Positions 9,680 through 18,412 of a stretch of 64,000 bases of DNA are shown one piece after another. The translations under genes and the position numbers were made by a program. How positions within the stretch are numbered: the stretch's first letter is position 1; every line of letters starts with the position of its first letter. Source of the DNA: Pseudomonas lurida (GTDB taxonomy: Bacteria > Pseudomonadota > Gammaproteobacteria > Pseudomonadales > Pseudomonadaceae). The notes under the pieces are model-generated. The model made no database searches and was not told where the DNA came from. It saw only the letters and a program-made list of their open reading frames with translations. The stretch covers positions 16,776-80,775 of the forward strand of contig NZ_JAAMRE010000033.1 in NCBI RefSeq assembly GCF_013522705.1, in the 5' to 3' direction.

Positions 9680-10072
9680 ATGAGTATGCAGGACCCGTTA
9701 GCGGACATGCTAACTCGTATCCGTAATGCCCAGATGGCTGAAAAGTCCGTCGTAAGCATGCCATCTTCCAAGTTGAAGGTAGCTGTTGCCAAAGTCCTGA
9801 AAGACGAAGGCTACATTGCGGGTTATCAGATCAGCAGCGAAACCAAGCCACTGCTGTCCATCGAGCTGAAGTACTTCGAAGGCCGTTCGGTCATCGAGGA
9901 AGTGAAGCGCGTTAGCCGTCCAGGCCTGCGTCAGTACAAGTCCGCTGAAGATCTGCCGAAAGTTCGTGGCGGTCTGGGCGTGTCTATCGTCTCCACCAAC
10001 AAAGGTGTGATGACGGATCGTGCTGCGCGCGCTGCCGGTGTCGGCGGCGAAGTTCTTTGCACTGTGTTCTAA
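9680..10072 (+). CDS. rpsH: 30S ribosomal protein S8
   Basis: S8 is a primary 16S rRNA binder. In E. coli it represses the spc operon at the rplE start. It is 130 residues (MSMQDPLADMLTRIRNAQ to GGEVLCTVF), the normal extent, with AGGAG about 13 bases upstream. It opens a new gene block after a 208-base gap that holds a terminator and a candidate promoter. Confidence 0.99.
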   Translation: MSMQDPLADMLTRIRNAQMAEKSVVSMPSSKLKVAVAKVLKDEGYIAGYQISSETKPLLSIELKYFEGRSVIEEVKRVSRPGLRQYKSAEDLPKVRGGLGVSIVSTNKGVMTDRAARAAGVGGEVLCTVF

Positions 10073-10084
10073 GGGGGGATAAGC

Positions 10085-10618
10085 ATGTCTCGCGTCGCTA
10101 AGAACCCCGTTAAGCTGCCAGCCGGTGTCGAAGTCAAATTCGCAGGCCAACAGCTTTCGGTGAAGGGTGCCAAGGGCACTCTTGAACTGAACATCCATTC
10201 GTCCGTTGAGATCGTTGAAGAGGCTGGTGAGCTGCGTTTCGCTGCTCGCAATGGCGATCAACAAACTCGCGCAATGGCCGGTACCACGCGTGCGTTGGTA
10301 AACAACATGGTCCAAGGCGTAAGCCAAGGCTTCGAGCGTAAGCTCCAGCTGGTCGGTGTTGGTTACAAAGCGCAAGCAAAAGGCACGGTTTTGAACCTGG
10401 CCCTTGGCTTCTCGCACCCAGTGGATTACGAACTGCCGGAAGGCATCACCGCTGAGACTCCTAGCCAGACCGATATCCTGATCAAGGGCATCGATAAGCA
10501 ACTGGTAGGTCAAGTGGCTGCTGAGATCCGCGACTTCCGTCCACCAGAGCCGTACAAAGGCAAAGGTGTGCGCTACGCGGACGAAGTCGTCCGTCGTAAA
10601 GAAGCCAAGAAGAAGTAG
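10085..10618 (+). CDS. rplF: 50S ribosomal protein L6
   Basis: L6 lies near the factor-binding site at the base of the L7/L12 stalk. It is 177 residues with two related alpha/beta domains. The C-terminal motif PPEPYKGKGVRY is conserved. AAGGGGGGATAAGC precedes the ATG. Confidence 0.99.
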   Translation: MSRVAKNPVKLPAGVEVKFAGQQLSVKGAKGTLELNIHSSVEIVEEAGELRFAARNGDQQTRAMAGTTRALVNNMVQGVSQGFERKLQLVGVGYKAQAKGTVLNLALGFSHPVDYELPEGITAETPSQTDILIKGIDKQLVGQVAAEIRDFRPPEPYKGKGVRYADEVVRRKEAKKK

Positions 10619-10628
10619 GGCATAGCAA

Positions 10629-10979
10629 ATGACCGACAAAAAAGTTACTCGACTGCGTCGCGCTCGCAAAGCACGCCTGAAAATGCACGAACTCGAAGTC
10701 GTGCGTCTCTGCGTGTTCCGCTCGTCGCAGCACATCTACGCCCAGGTCATCTCGGCCGACGGCAACAAAGTCCTGGCAAGCGCCTCGACTTTGGATAAAG
10801 AACTGCGTGATGGTGCCACTGGCAACATCGACGCGGCCACAAAGGTTGGCCAGCTGGTCGCTACGCGTGCTAAGGCCGCTGGCGTCTCGCAAGTGGCTTT
10901 CGACCGCTCTGGCTTCAAGTACCACGGCCGCGTTAAAGCGTTGGCTGATGCTGCTCGTGAAGCTGGGCTGGAGTTCTAA
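10629..10979 (+). CDS. rplR: 50S ribosomal protein L18
   Basis: L18 binds 5S rRNA together with L5 and L25. It is 116 residues ending in the conserved FDRSGFKYHGRVKALADAAR region. rpsE starts three bases after its stop. Confidence 0.99.
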   Translation: MTDKKVTRLRRARKARLKMHELEVVRLCVFRSSQHIYAQVISADGNKVLASASTLDKELRDGATGNIDAATKVGQLVATRAKAAGVSQVAFDRSGFKYHGRVKALADAAREAGLEF

Positions 10980-10982
10980 GTT

Positions 10983-11483
10983 ATGTCAAATAACGACCAA
11001 AAGCGCGACGAAGGCTACATTGAGAAGCTGGTTCAAGTTAACCGCGTAGCCAAAACCGTTAAAGGCGGCCGTATCTTCACTTTCACCGCGTTGACCGTGG
11101 TTGGTGATGGTAAAGGGCGTGTTGGCTTCGGCCGTGGCAAGTCGCGTGAAGTGCCTGCTGCGATCCAGAAGGCAATGGAAGCTGCTCGTCGCAACATGAT
11201 CCAAGTTGATCTGAACGGCACCACCCTGCAATACGCCATGAAGTCCGCCCATGGCGCTTCGAAGGTGTACATGCAGCCTGCTTCTGAAGGTACCGGTATC
11301 ATCGCTGGCGGCGCTATGCGTGCGGTCCTCGAAGTTGCTGGCGTTCAGAACGTTCTGGCCAAGTGCTACGGCTCGACTAACCCGGTAAACGTGGTTCACG
11401 CCACTTTCAAAGGTTTGAAAGCTATGCAGTCCCCTGAATCCATTGCCGCCAAGCGTGGCAAAAGCGTCCAGGAGATTTTCTGA
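10983..11483 (+). CDS. rpsE: 30S ribosomal protein S5
   Basis: S5 acts in translational accuracy and in the mRNA entry helicase. It is 166 residues. The N-terminal double-stranded RNA-binding fold ([20 protein letters not shown]) is intact; this is the region of classical spectinomycin-resistance changes. rpmD starts two bases after the stop. Confidence 0.99.
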
Positions 11484-11485
11484 TC

Positions 11486-11662
11486 ATGGCTACCGTTAAA
11501 GTAACGCTGATCAAAAGCATGACCGGCCGCATCCCTAACCACAAACTGTGTGTTAAGGGTCTGGGTCTGCGTCGCATCGGTCACACTGTAGAAGTCCAGG
11601 ATACTCCCGAGAATCGCGGGATGATCAACAAGGCTTACTACATGCTGCGTGTCGAGGGTTAA
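11486..11662 (+). CDS. rpmD: 50S ribosomal protein L30
   Basis: L30 is a small large-subunit protein. I read a 58-residue frame from the ATG at 11486 ([20 protein letters not shown]) to the TAA at 11660-11662, ending YYMLRVEG. Length and position between rpsE and rplO are standard. The GGAGATTTTCTGATC just upstream overlaps the rpsE end and provides the ribosome-binding site. Confidence 0.98.
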
Positions 11663-11665
11663 TCG

Positions 11666-12103
11666 ATGAAACTCAATGATCTGAGTCCAGCGCCGGGTTC
11701 CCGTCGCGAAAAGCATCGTCCGGGCCGTGGTATCGGTAGCGGTTTGGGTAAGACTGGTGGCCGTGGCCACAAAGGTCAAACCTCCCGCTCCGGTGGCACC
11801 ATCGCTCCAGGCTTTGAAGGCGGTCAACAGCCGCTGCATCGTCGCCTGCCTAAGTTCGGTTTCGTATCCCTGAAAGCTATGGATCGCGCAGAAGTGCGTC
11901 TGTCCGAGCTGGCTAAAGTGGAAGGCGACATCGTTACTCTGCAGACCCTGAAAGATGCCAACGTGATCAACGTCAACGTACAGCGTGTGAAAATCATGCT
12001 GTCCGGTGAAGTGACTCGCGCTGTCACTATCGGCAAGGGAATCGGCGCCACCAAAGGTGCGCGTTCGGCTATCGAAGCAGCTGGCGGCAAGTTCGAGGAA
12101 TAA
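11666..12103 (+). CDS. rplO: 50S ribosomal protein L15
   Basis: L15 is a central assembly protein of the 50S subunit. It is 145 residues with the glycine- and arginine-rich N-terminal extension (GRGIGSGLGKTGGRGHKGQ). Its stop codon directly abuts the secY start, so the two genes are likely coupled in translation. Confidence 0.99.
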   Translation: MKLNDLSPAPGSRREKHRPGRGIGSGLGKTGGRGHKGQTSRSGGTIAPGFEGGQQPLHRRLPKFGFVSLKAMDRAEVRLSELAKVEGDIVTLQTLKDANVINVNVQRVKIMLSGEVTRAVTIGKGIGATKGARSAIEAAGGKFEE

Positions 12104-13432
12104 ATGGCTAAGCAAGGTGCTCTCTCAGCGCTCGGCAAAGGCGGTATGTCTGAACTCTGGGCTCGTCTGCGTTTTCTGTTCCTGGCGATTATCGTCTACC
12201 GAATAGGCGCACACATCCCGGTTCCAGGTATCAACCCGGACCGACTCGCAGACCTGTTTCGACAGAATGAGGGGACCATTCTTAGCTTGTTCAACATGTT
12301 TTCCGGCGGCGCGCTGGAACGGATGAGCATCTTTGCGCTGGGGATCATGCCGTATATTTCGGCATCGATCATCATGCAACTGATGACCGCCGTCAGCCCG
12401 CAGCTGGAGCAGTTGAAGAAGGAAGGTGAAGCTGGCCGTCGCAAGATTAGCCAGTACACCCGCTACGGCACTGTTATCCTTGCCCTTGTTCAAGCTATCG
12501 GCATGTCCGTTGGCCTGGCGGGGCAGGGTGTTGCGTTCACTGGTGACTTTGGCTTCCATTTCGTTGCGGTATCCACTTTTGTGGCTGGCGCAATGTTCAT
12601 GATGTGGCTGGGTGAGCAGATTACTGAGCGTGGTGTTGGTAACGGTATCTCGATGTTGATTTTCGCAGGTATCGTCGCCGGTCTTCCGAGAGCGATTGGG
12701 CAGTCTTTCGAGTCTGCACGTCAGGGTGATATCAATATCTTCGCCTTGGTTGCCATCGGTTTGCTGGCAGTAGCGATTATCGGTTTTGTGGTGTTCATTG
12801 AGCGTGGTCAGCGTCGTATTGCTGTTCACTACGCCAAGCGTCAGCAGGGCCGTAAGGTCTTTGCTGCGCAGACCAGCCACTTGCCGCTGAAAGTGAATAT
12901 GGCCGGTGTTATTCCGGCAATTTTCGCGAGCAGCATTCTGCTGTTTCCGGCTTCGTTGGGTACCTGGTTTGGTCAGTCTGAAAATATGGGCTGGCTACAG
13001 GACCTCTCTCAGTCGATCGCTCCTGGTCAGCCGTTGAATATTCTGCTGTTTAGTGCAGGGATTATTTTCTTCTGCTTCTTCTATACGGCGTTGATGTTCA
13101 ATCCGAAAGACGTAGCGGAAAACCTGAAGAAGTCCGGTGCCTTTATTCCGGGCATCCGTCCAGGTGAGCAGTCTGCGCGCTACATTGATGGCGTTTTGAC
13201 TCGCTTGACCCTGTTCGGTGCTCTATATATGACGGCCGTGTGCCTGTTGCCCCAGTTCCTGGTGGTTGCAGCAAACGTTCCGTTCTACCTTGGCGGGACC
13301 TCGTTGCTGATCGTGGTCGTGGTTGTGATGGACTTCATGTCCCAAGTACAATCGCACCTCGTTTCGCACCAGTACGAATCCCTGATGAAGAAAGCCAACC
13401 TGAAGGGTTACGGCAGCGGCATGTTGCGCTGA
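12104..13432 (+). CDS. secY: Preprotein translocase subunit SecY
   Basis: SecY is the pore of the inner-membrane SecYEG channel, which exports and inserts proteins with SecA or ribosomes. It is 442 residues with about ten hydrophobic segments. The plug/TM2 region (GGALERMSIFALGIMPYISA) and the cytoplasmic C4-C5 loops with basic residues are present. It starts at the base after the rplO stop. Confidence 0.99.
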   Translation: MAKQGALSALGKGGMSELWARLRFLFLAIIVYRIGAHIPVPGINPDRLADLFRQNEGTILSLFNMFSGGALERMSIFALGIMPYISASIIMQLMTAVSPQLEQLKKEGEAGRRKISQYTRYGTVILALVQAIGMSVGLAGQGVAFTGDFGFHFVAVSTFVAGAMFMMWLGEQITERGVGNGISMLIFAGIVAGLPRAIGQSFESARQGDINIFALVAIGLLAVAIIGFVVFIERGQRRIAVHYAKRQQGRKVFAAQTSHLPLKVNMAGVIPAIFASSILLFPASLGTWFGQSENMGWLQDLSQSIAPGQPLNILLFSAGIIFFCFFYTALMFNPKDVAENLKKSGAFIPGIRPGEQSARYIDGVLTRLTLFGALYMTAVCLLPQFLVVAANVPFYLGGTSLLIVVVVVMDFMSQVQSHLVSHQYESLMKKANLKGYGSGMLR

Positions 13433-13459
13433 GTACCCATAAGGTTCGAGGAGTTGGTG

Positions 13460-13576
13460 ATGAAAGTTCGTGCATCGGTGAAAAAGCTGTGCCGTAACTG
13501 CAAGATTATTCGCCGCGAAGGTGTTGTTCGAGTAATTTGCAGCGCGGAACCGCGTCACAAACAGCGCCAAGGCTGA
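13460..13576 (+). CDS. rpmJ: 50S ribosomal protein L36, zinc-binding form
   Basis: I read a 38-residue frame from the ATG at 13460 ([19 protein letters not shown]) to the TGA at 13574-13576. The CxxC pair, a third Cys and the His in PRHKQRQG make the zinc-ribbon (C+) form of L36. GAGGAG lies about seven bases upstream. It ends the transcription unit: a terminator follows within 20 bases. Confidence 0.98.
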
Positions 13577-13591
13577 GTGTGATCCGCTTGA

Positions 13592-13623
13592 AGCCCGGCA
13601 GCTAGTGCGCTGCCGGGTTGATT
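13592..13623 (+). terminator. Rho-independent terminator after rpmJ
   Basis: A perfect stem CCCGGCAGC/GCTGCCGGG with a six-base loop is followed by TTGATTATTTGTT. The T-rich tail also forms part of the next promoter. Confidence 0.85.
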
Positions 13624-13646
13624 ATTTGTTATTACAGCGATATTAT
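13618..13646 (+). promoter_or_regulatory. Sigma70-type promoter for the alpha operon (rpsM)
   Basis: TTGATT (13618-13623), directly behind the terminator stem, and TATTAT (13641-13646) are spaced by 17 bases. It would drive rpsM-rpsK-rpsD-rpoA-rplQ with a leader of about 50 bases. Confidence 0.6.
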
Positions 13647-13705
13647 CTCGCGCCCTATTTCTTGGCTTCCGGGGCGTAGGTAGCTGTCAATTGGAGTCCC
13701 ACTGA

Positions 13706-14062
13706 ATGGCCCGTATTGCAGGCGTTAACATTCCAGATAACAAGCACACTGTTATCTCGCTGACCTACATCTATGGTGTTGGTCGCACTACTGCGCAGAA
13801 AATTTGCGCAGTTGCTGGGGTAAACCCAGCCGCTAAGATCAAGGATCTGAGCGACGAGCAGATTGAATTGCTGCGTGGCGAAGTGGCGAAGTTCACCACT
13901 GAAGGTGACCTGCGTCGCGAAATCAACATGAAAATCAAGCGTTTGATGGACCTCGGTTGCTATCGCGGTCTGCGTCATCGTCGTGGTCTTCCAGTACGCG
14001 GTCAGCGTACCAAGACTAACGCGCGTACCCGTAAAGGTCCGCGTAAGCCGATCCGCAAGTAA
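13706..14062 (+). CDS. rpsM: 30S ribosomal protein S13
   Basis: S13 forms bridges B1a and B1b and touches P-site tRNA with its tail. It is 118 residues (MARIAGVNIPDNKHTVISLT), ending in the basic C-terminal tail RTRKGPRKPIRK. It is the first gene of the alpha operon. I did not resolve an S4-binding pseudoknot in the short leader. Confidence 0.99.
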   Translation: MARIAGVNIPDNKHTVISLTYIYGVGRTTAQKICAVAGVNPAAKIKDLSDEQIELLRGEVAKFTTEGDLRREINMKIKRLMDLGCYRGLRHRRGLPVRGQRTKTNARTRKGPRKPIRK

Positions 14063-14092
14063 TCGCCCCAGCGAATCGACAGGAAAATTATC

Positions 14093-14482
14093 ATGGCAAA
14101 ACCTGCTGCTCGTCCTCGTAAAAAAGTTAAAAAGACAGTGGTTGATGGCATCGCCCACATCCATGCTTCTTTTAACAACACCATCGTGACCATCACCGAC
14201 CGTCAAGGTAACGCGCTTTCTTGGGCTACCTCCGGTGGTTCGGGTTTCCGCGGTTCCCGCAAGTCCACCCCGTTTGCTGCTCAAGTAGCTGCTGAACGTG
14301 CTGGTCAAGCTGCGCTGGAATACGGCCTGAAAAACCTCGACGTTAACGTCAAAGGTCCAGGTCCGGGTCGTGAGTCTGCTGTCCGTGCTTTGAACGGCTG
14401 TGGCTATAAGATCGCCAGCATCACCGACGTGACGCCAATCCCGCACAACGGGTGCCGTCCGCCGAAGAAGCGCCGCGTGTAA
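14093..14482 (+). CDS. rpsK: 30S ribosomal protein S11
   Basis: S11 lines the E site and mRNA exit channel. It is 129 residues with the conserved DVTPIPHNGCRPPKKRRV C-terminus. AGGAAAATTATC precedes the ATG. Confidence 0.99.
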   Translation: MAKPAARPRKKVKKTVVDGIAHIHASFNNTIVTITDRQGNALSWATSGGSGFRGSRKSTPFAAQVAAERAGQAALEYGLKNLDVNVKGPGPGRESAVRALNGCGYKIASITDVTPIPHNGCRPPKKRRV

Positions 14483-14500
14483 TCCAGGAGATTGTAAAGA

Positions 14501-15121
14501 ATGGCTCGTTACATTGGTCCAAAATGCAAACTCGCTCGTCGCGAGGGCACCGATCTCTTCCTGAAGAGCGGCGTGCGCGCGATCGAATCGAAGTGCAACA
14601 TCGAAGCAGCACCTGGCATCCACGGCCAACGCCGCGGTCGCCAGTCCGATTACGGCACCCAACTGCGTGAAAAGCAGAAGGTCCGTCGTATCTACGGCGT
14701 TCTCGAGCGTCAGTTCAGCGGCTACTACAAAGAAGCTGCTGGCAAGAAAGGTGCAACCGGTGAAAACCTGCTGCAACTGCTCGAATGCCGTCTGGACAAC
14801 GTTGTATACCGTATGGGCTTTGGTTCGACTCGTGCCGAATCCCGTCAGCTGGTATCGCACAAGTCGATCAGCGTTAACGGTCAGACCGTAAACGTTCCGT
14901 CTTACCAGGTTCGTGCTGGTGACGTGGTCGCAGTTCGCGAGAAAGCTAAAAACCAACTTCGCATTGTCCAAGCTCTCGATCTGTGTGCCCAACGTGGCCG
15001 CGTAGAATGGGTAGAAGTAGACACTGAGAAGAAGTCGGGCGTTTTCAAGAACGTTCCAGCTCGCAGTGATCTGTCCGCCGACATCAACGAAAGCCTGATT
15101 GTCGAGCTCTACTCCAAGTAA
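14501..15121 (+). CDS. rpsD: 30S ribosomal protein S4
   Basis: S4 nucleates 30S assembly and, in E. coli, represses the alpha operon. It is 206 residues. The N-terminus MARYIGPKCKLARREGTDLF has a single Cys rather than a full zinc cluster. The S4 RNA-binding domain (SRQLVSHKSISVNGQTVNVP) lies at about residues 110-130. Confidence 0.99.
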   Translation: MARYIGPKCKLARREGTDLFLKSGVRAIESKCNIEAAPGIHGQRRGRQSDYGTQLREKQKVRRIYGVLERQFSGYYKEAAGKKGATGENLLQLLECRLDNVVYRMGFGSTRAESRQLVSHKSISVNGQTVNVPSYQVRAGDVVAVREKAKNQLRIVQALDLCAQRGRVEWVEVDTEKKSGVFKNVPARSDLSADINESLIVELYSK

Positions 15122-15143
15122 GGGCTAGAAAATAGGTGCATCC

Positions 15144-16145
15144 ATGCAGATTTCGGTAAATGAGTTCCTGACACCCCGCCATATTGATGTGCAGGTTGTC
15201 AGTCCAACCCGCGCCAAGATCACTCTCGAGCCTCTCGAGCGTGGTTTTGGCCACACCCTGGGCAACGCGCTGCGCCGCATCCTGTTGTCCTCAATGCCCG
15301 GCTGTGCAGTAGTCGAGGCCGAGATTGACGGTGTGCTCCACGAGTACAGCGCCATCGAAGGTGTACAGGAAGACGTAATTGAAATCCTGTTGAACCTTAA
15401 AGGTCTGGCTATCAAGCTGCACGGCCGTGACGAAGTTACGCTGACCTTGTCGAAGAAGGGTTCGGGGGTGGTTACCGCTGCCGATATTCAGCTGGATCAT
15501 GATGTCGAGATCGTTAACCCCGATCACGTAATCGCTAACCTGGCGTCTAACGGCGCCCTGAACATGAAGCTCACCGTAGCTCGTGGTCGTGGTTATGAAC
15601 CGGCCGACTCGCGTCAGAGCGATGAAGACGAAAGCCGCAGCATTGGTCGCTTGCAGCTTGACTCTTCGTTCAGCCCGGTTCGCCGTATCGCATACGTGGT
15701 GGAAAACGCCCGTGTCGAGCAGCGTACTAACCTGGACAAGCTGGTTATTGATCTGGAAACCAACGGTACCCTGGATCCTGAAGAGGCTATCCGCCGCGCT
15801 GCAACCATTCTGCAACAGCAGTTGGCTGCGTTCGTCGACCTCAAAGGTGACAGCGAACCAGTGGTAATCGAGCAGGAAGACGAGATCGATCCGATCCTGC
15901 TTCGCCCGGTTGACGATCTGGAACTGACTGTACGTTCGGCTAACTGCCTTAAGGCGGAAAACATTTACTACATCGGCGACCTGATTCAGCGTACCGAAGT
16001 AGAACTGTTGAAGACTCCGAACCTGGGCAAGAAATCCTTGACTGAAATCAAGGACGTTCTGGCCTCCCGCGGTCTGTCCCTCGGCATGCGCCTCGACAAC
16101 TGGCCGCCTGCAAGTCTTAAGAAGGACGACAAGGCGACTGCCTGA
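15144..16145 (+). CDS. rpoA: RNA polymerase alpha subunit
   Basis: Alpha dimerises to start assembly of RNA polymerase and contacts UP elements and activators. It is 333 residues. The N-terminal assembly domain contains GNALRRILLSSMPG, and after a short linker the C-terminal DNA-binding domain contains LTVRSANCLKAENIYYIGDL, which carries the conserved arginine used for UP-element contact. Its place between rpsD and rplQ is standard. Confidence 0.99.
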   Translation: MQISVNEFLTPRHIDVQVVSPTRAKITLEPLERGFGHTLGNALRRILLSSMPGCAVVEAEIDGVLHEYSAIEGVQEDVIEILLNLKGLAIKLHGRDEVTLTLSKKGSGVVTAADIQLDHDVEIVNPDHVIANLASNGALNMKLTVARGRGYEPADSRQSDEDESRSIGRLQLDSSFSPVRRIAYVVENARVEQRTNLDKLVIDLETNGTLDPEEAIRRAATILQQQLAAFVDLKGDSEPVVIEQEDEIDPILLRPVDDLELTVRSANCLKAENIYYIGDLIQRTEVELLKTPNLGKKSLTEIKDVLASRGLSLGMRLDNWPPASLKKDDKATA

Positions 16146-16186
16146 TCGTCGTAATCACCGAACGTGAGTTTGGTAAGGAATGAACC

Positions 16187-16573
16187 ATGCGTCATCGTAA
16201 AAGTGGTCGTCACCTGAGCCGTACCAGCTCGCACCGCAAGGCCATGTTCCAAAACATGGCGGTGTCGCTGTTCGAGCACGAGCTGATCAAAACTACACTG
16301 CCGAAAGCTAAAGAACTGCGTCGCGTTGCTGAGCCGCTGATCACTTTGGCTAAGACAGACAGCCTGGCTAACCGCCGTCTGGCTTTCGACCGTACTCGTT
16401 CGAAAGCTATCGTTGGTAAGCTCTTCAACGACCTGGGCAAGCGCTACGCTACCCGTGAGGGTGGCTACCTGCGCATCCTCAAGTGCGGTTTCCGCGCTGG
16501 CGACAACGCGCCTATGGCGTACGTCGAGTTGGTTGATCGTGCTACTGCTGGCGAAGCTGTAAGCGCCGAGTAA
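16187..16573 (+). CDS. rplQ: 50S ribosomal protein L17
   Basis: L17 sits near the tunnel exit. It is 128 residues with the conserved [21 protein letters not shown]-terminus. It is the last gene of the ribosomal cluster and is followed by a terminator. Confidence 0.99.
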
Positions 16574-16592
16574 GACGACAGTCTGTAACGAA

Positions 16593-16619
16593 GAACCGGG
16601 CCTAGTGCCCGGTTTTTTG
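16593..16619 (+). terminator. Rho-independent terminator after rplQ
   Basis: The stem GAACCGGGC-CTAGT-GCCCGGTTTTTT closes the alpha operon. The stem is GC-rich and followed by six T. Confidence 0.93.
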
Positions 16620-16691
16620 TGGGCGTGATAAAAGCGCGAATGTACAAGCTTCCTCCAGCAGCGCTTGGCACTATCGTATCGGAACTTGTTG

Positions 16692-16728
16692 GTAGTTATT
16701 TTCTATTGATGTCTACAATTTAATGAAT
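16692..16728 (+). promoter_or_regulatory. Possible OxyR site and -10 element for katA
   Basis: GTAG (16692-16695), seven bases, CTAT (16703-16706), seven bases, TACA, seven bases, GAAT follows the OxyR pattern of four tetranucleotides spaced by seven. The first two fit well and the last two poorly. TACAAT at 16714-16719 is a good -10 with no matching -35, as expected for an activator-dependent promoter. This is pattern matching only. Confidence 0.3.
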
Positions 16729-16808
16729 TTGTAGGTGTCAGGTGGTTGATCAATACTTCCTCCAAGCCGATTAGCCGGCAGCTCCATCTGACCTGAGGAA
16801 AATTGAGC

Positions 16809-18257
16809 ATGAGCCAGAATAAAATCCTTACCACCGCCAGTGGTGCACCCGTTGCGGATAATCAGAACTCCCGCTCCGCCGGCCCGCGCGGACCATTGTT
16901 GCTCGATGATTTTCATCTGATCGAGAAGCTCGCCCACTTCAACCGTGAGAACATTCCCGAACGCCGCGTCCACGCTAAAGGCTCGGGTGCATATGGCACG
17001 TTCACTGTGACCCGCGACATCACTCAATACACCAGTGCCAAGCTGTTTTCAGCGGTGGGCAAACAGACCCCGACTTTCCTGCGTTTCTCCACTGTGGGCG
17101 GTGAGCGTGGCTCGGCTGATACTGAGCGTGACCCCCGCGGTTTCGCCTTGAAGTTCTATACCGAAGAGGGCAACTGGGACATCGTGGGTAACAACACGCC
17201 AGTGTTCTTCATTCGCGACCCGCTGAAATTCCCAGACTTTATCCATACTCAAAAACGCCTGCCGCAAAGCAATCTGAAAAGCGCGCAAATGATGTGGGAC
17301 TTCTGGTCGCACTCTCCAGAAGCACTGCACCAGGTCACGATTTTGTTCTCTGACCGCGGTATCCCTGATGGCTATCGTCACATGCATGGCTTCGGTAGCC
17401 ATACCTACAGCTTGATCAACGCCCAGGGTGAGCGGCACTGGGTCAAATGGCACTACAAGACCAAGCAGGGCATCAAGAACCTCACGCCTGCAGAAGCCGC
17501 GCGTTTAGCGGGTACTGATCCTGATTACGCTCAGCGTGACCTGTTCGGGGCAATCGAGCGTGGTGACTTCCCGAAATGGCGCGTCTGCATCCAGATCATG
17601 ACCGAAGCCCAAGCCAATGTTCATTACGAGAACCCTTTCGACGTGACTAAAACCTGGTCGCAAAAGGAGTTTCCGTTGATCGAAGTCGGCGAACTGGAGC
17701 TTAACCGTAACCCGCAAAATTACTTCGCTGAAGTAGAGCAAGCTGCGTTCGGTCCAAGCAATATGGTTCCGGGTGTGGGCTTGTCGCCCGACCGCATGCT
17801 GCAAGGTCGTGTATTTGCCTACGCAGATGCGCACCGCTACCGTGTCGGAACCAACCATCAGCAGCTGCCAGTGAATGCGCCGCGCAGCCCGGTGAATAGC
17901 TACCAGCGTGACGGCTCCATGGCCTTCGGTAGTAATGGCGGGGCGGCTCCCAACTACGAACCGAACAGCTATTCCGACGCGCCGAAACAGGCGCCTCAAT
18001 ATGCTGAACCCGCGTTGGCATTGAGCGGTGCGGCGGACCGCTACGATCATCGCGAAGACACCGACTACTACAGCCACGCCGGTGCGCTGTTCCGGCTGAT
18101 GAACGATGAGCAGAAAGCTCTGCTCATCAACAACATTGCCGGTGCGATGTCTGGGGTTTCGAGTGATGTAGTTCAGCGTCAACTGCACCACTTCTACAAG
18201 GCGGACCCCGCTTATGGAGAAGCAATCGCAAAGGCGTTGGGTGTATCGCTTAACTGA
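16809..18257 (+). CDS. katA: Monofunctional haem catalase KatA (clade 3)
   Basis: Catalase disproportionates hydrogen peroxide in the cytoplasm. The ATG at 16809 gives 482 residues, the size of small-subunit clade 3 catalases, with GAGGAA nine bases upstream; an in-frame TTG at 16803 sits too close to that site. Catalytic His55 lies in RVHAKGSGAYG, the distal Asn lies in the NNTPVFFIRDP region, and the haem-ligand Tyr lies in RVFAYADAHRYRVG. The ferritin gene follows after a terminator. In P. aeruginosa the same neighbours surround the major KatA, which fits pairing peroxide removal with iron storage. Confidence 0.97.
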   Translation: MSQNKILTTASGAPVADNQNSRSAGPRGPLLLDDFHLIEKLAHFNRENIPERRVHAKGSGAYGTFTVTRDITQYTSAKLFSAVGKQTPTFLRFSTVGGERGSADTERDPRGFALKFYTEEGNWDIVGNNTPVFFIRDPLKFPDFIHTQKRLPQSNLKSAQMMWDFWSHSPEALHQVTILFSDRGIPDGYRHMHGFGSHTYSLINAQGERHWVKWHYKTKQGIKNLTPAEAARLAGTDPDYAQRDLFGAIERGDFPKWRVCIQIMTEAQANVHYENPFDVTKTWSQKEFPLIEVGELELNRNPQNYFAEVEQAAFGPSNMVPGVGLSPDRMLQGRVFAYADAHRYRVGTNHQQLPVNAPRSPVNSYQRDGSMAFGSNGGAAPNYEPNSYSDAPKQAPQYAEPALALSGAADRYDHREDTDYYSHAGALFRLMNDEQKALLINNIAGAMSGVSSDVVQRQLHHFYKADPAYGEAIAKALGVSLN

Positions 18258-18274
18258 CTCTAAACGAGAAGCAG

Positions 18275-18299
18275 AACCGCCCTCATTTGGGCGGTTTTT
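18275..18299 (+). terminator. Rho-independent terminator after katA
   Basis: The stem AACCGCCC-TCATTT-GGGCGGTT is followed by T residues. It separates katA from ftnA, so ftnA probably has its own promoter in the following 110 bases. Confidence 0.9.
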
Positions 18300-18412
18300 G
18301 CGTTATTTCAGCTAGGTTTCTCTGAAAAACTTCGCTTTTCTGCCGTTGGTCCCGTGACCTTCGGCGCAGCATGGTTCAAACTACAGACTTTCAAGCAGGG
18401 AGATGTAGGGCG

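Noticed and set aside
16803..16808. TTG as katA start
   Set aside because: It lies only about three bases from GAGGAA; the ATG at 16809 has proper spacing and matches the family N-terminus.
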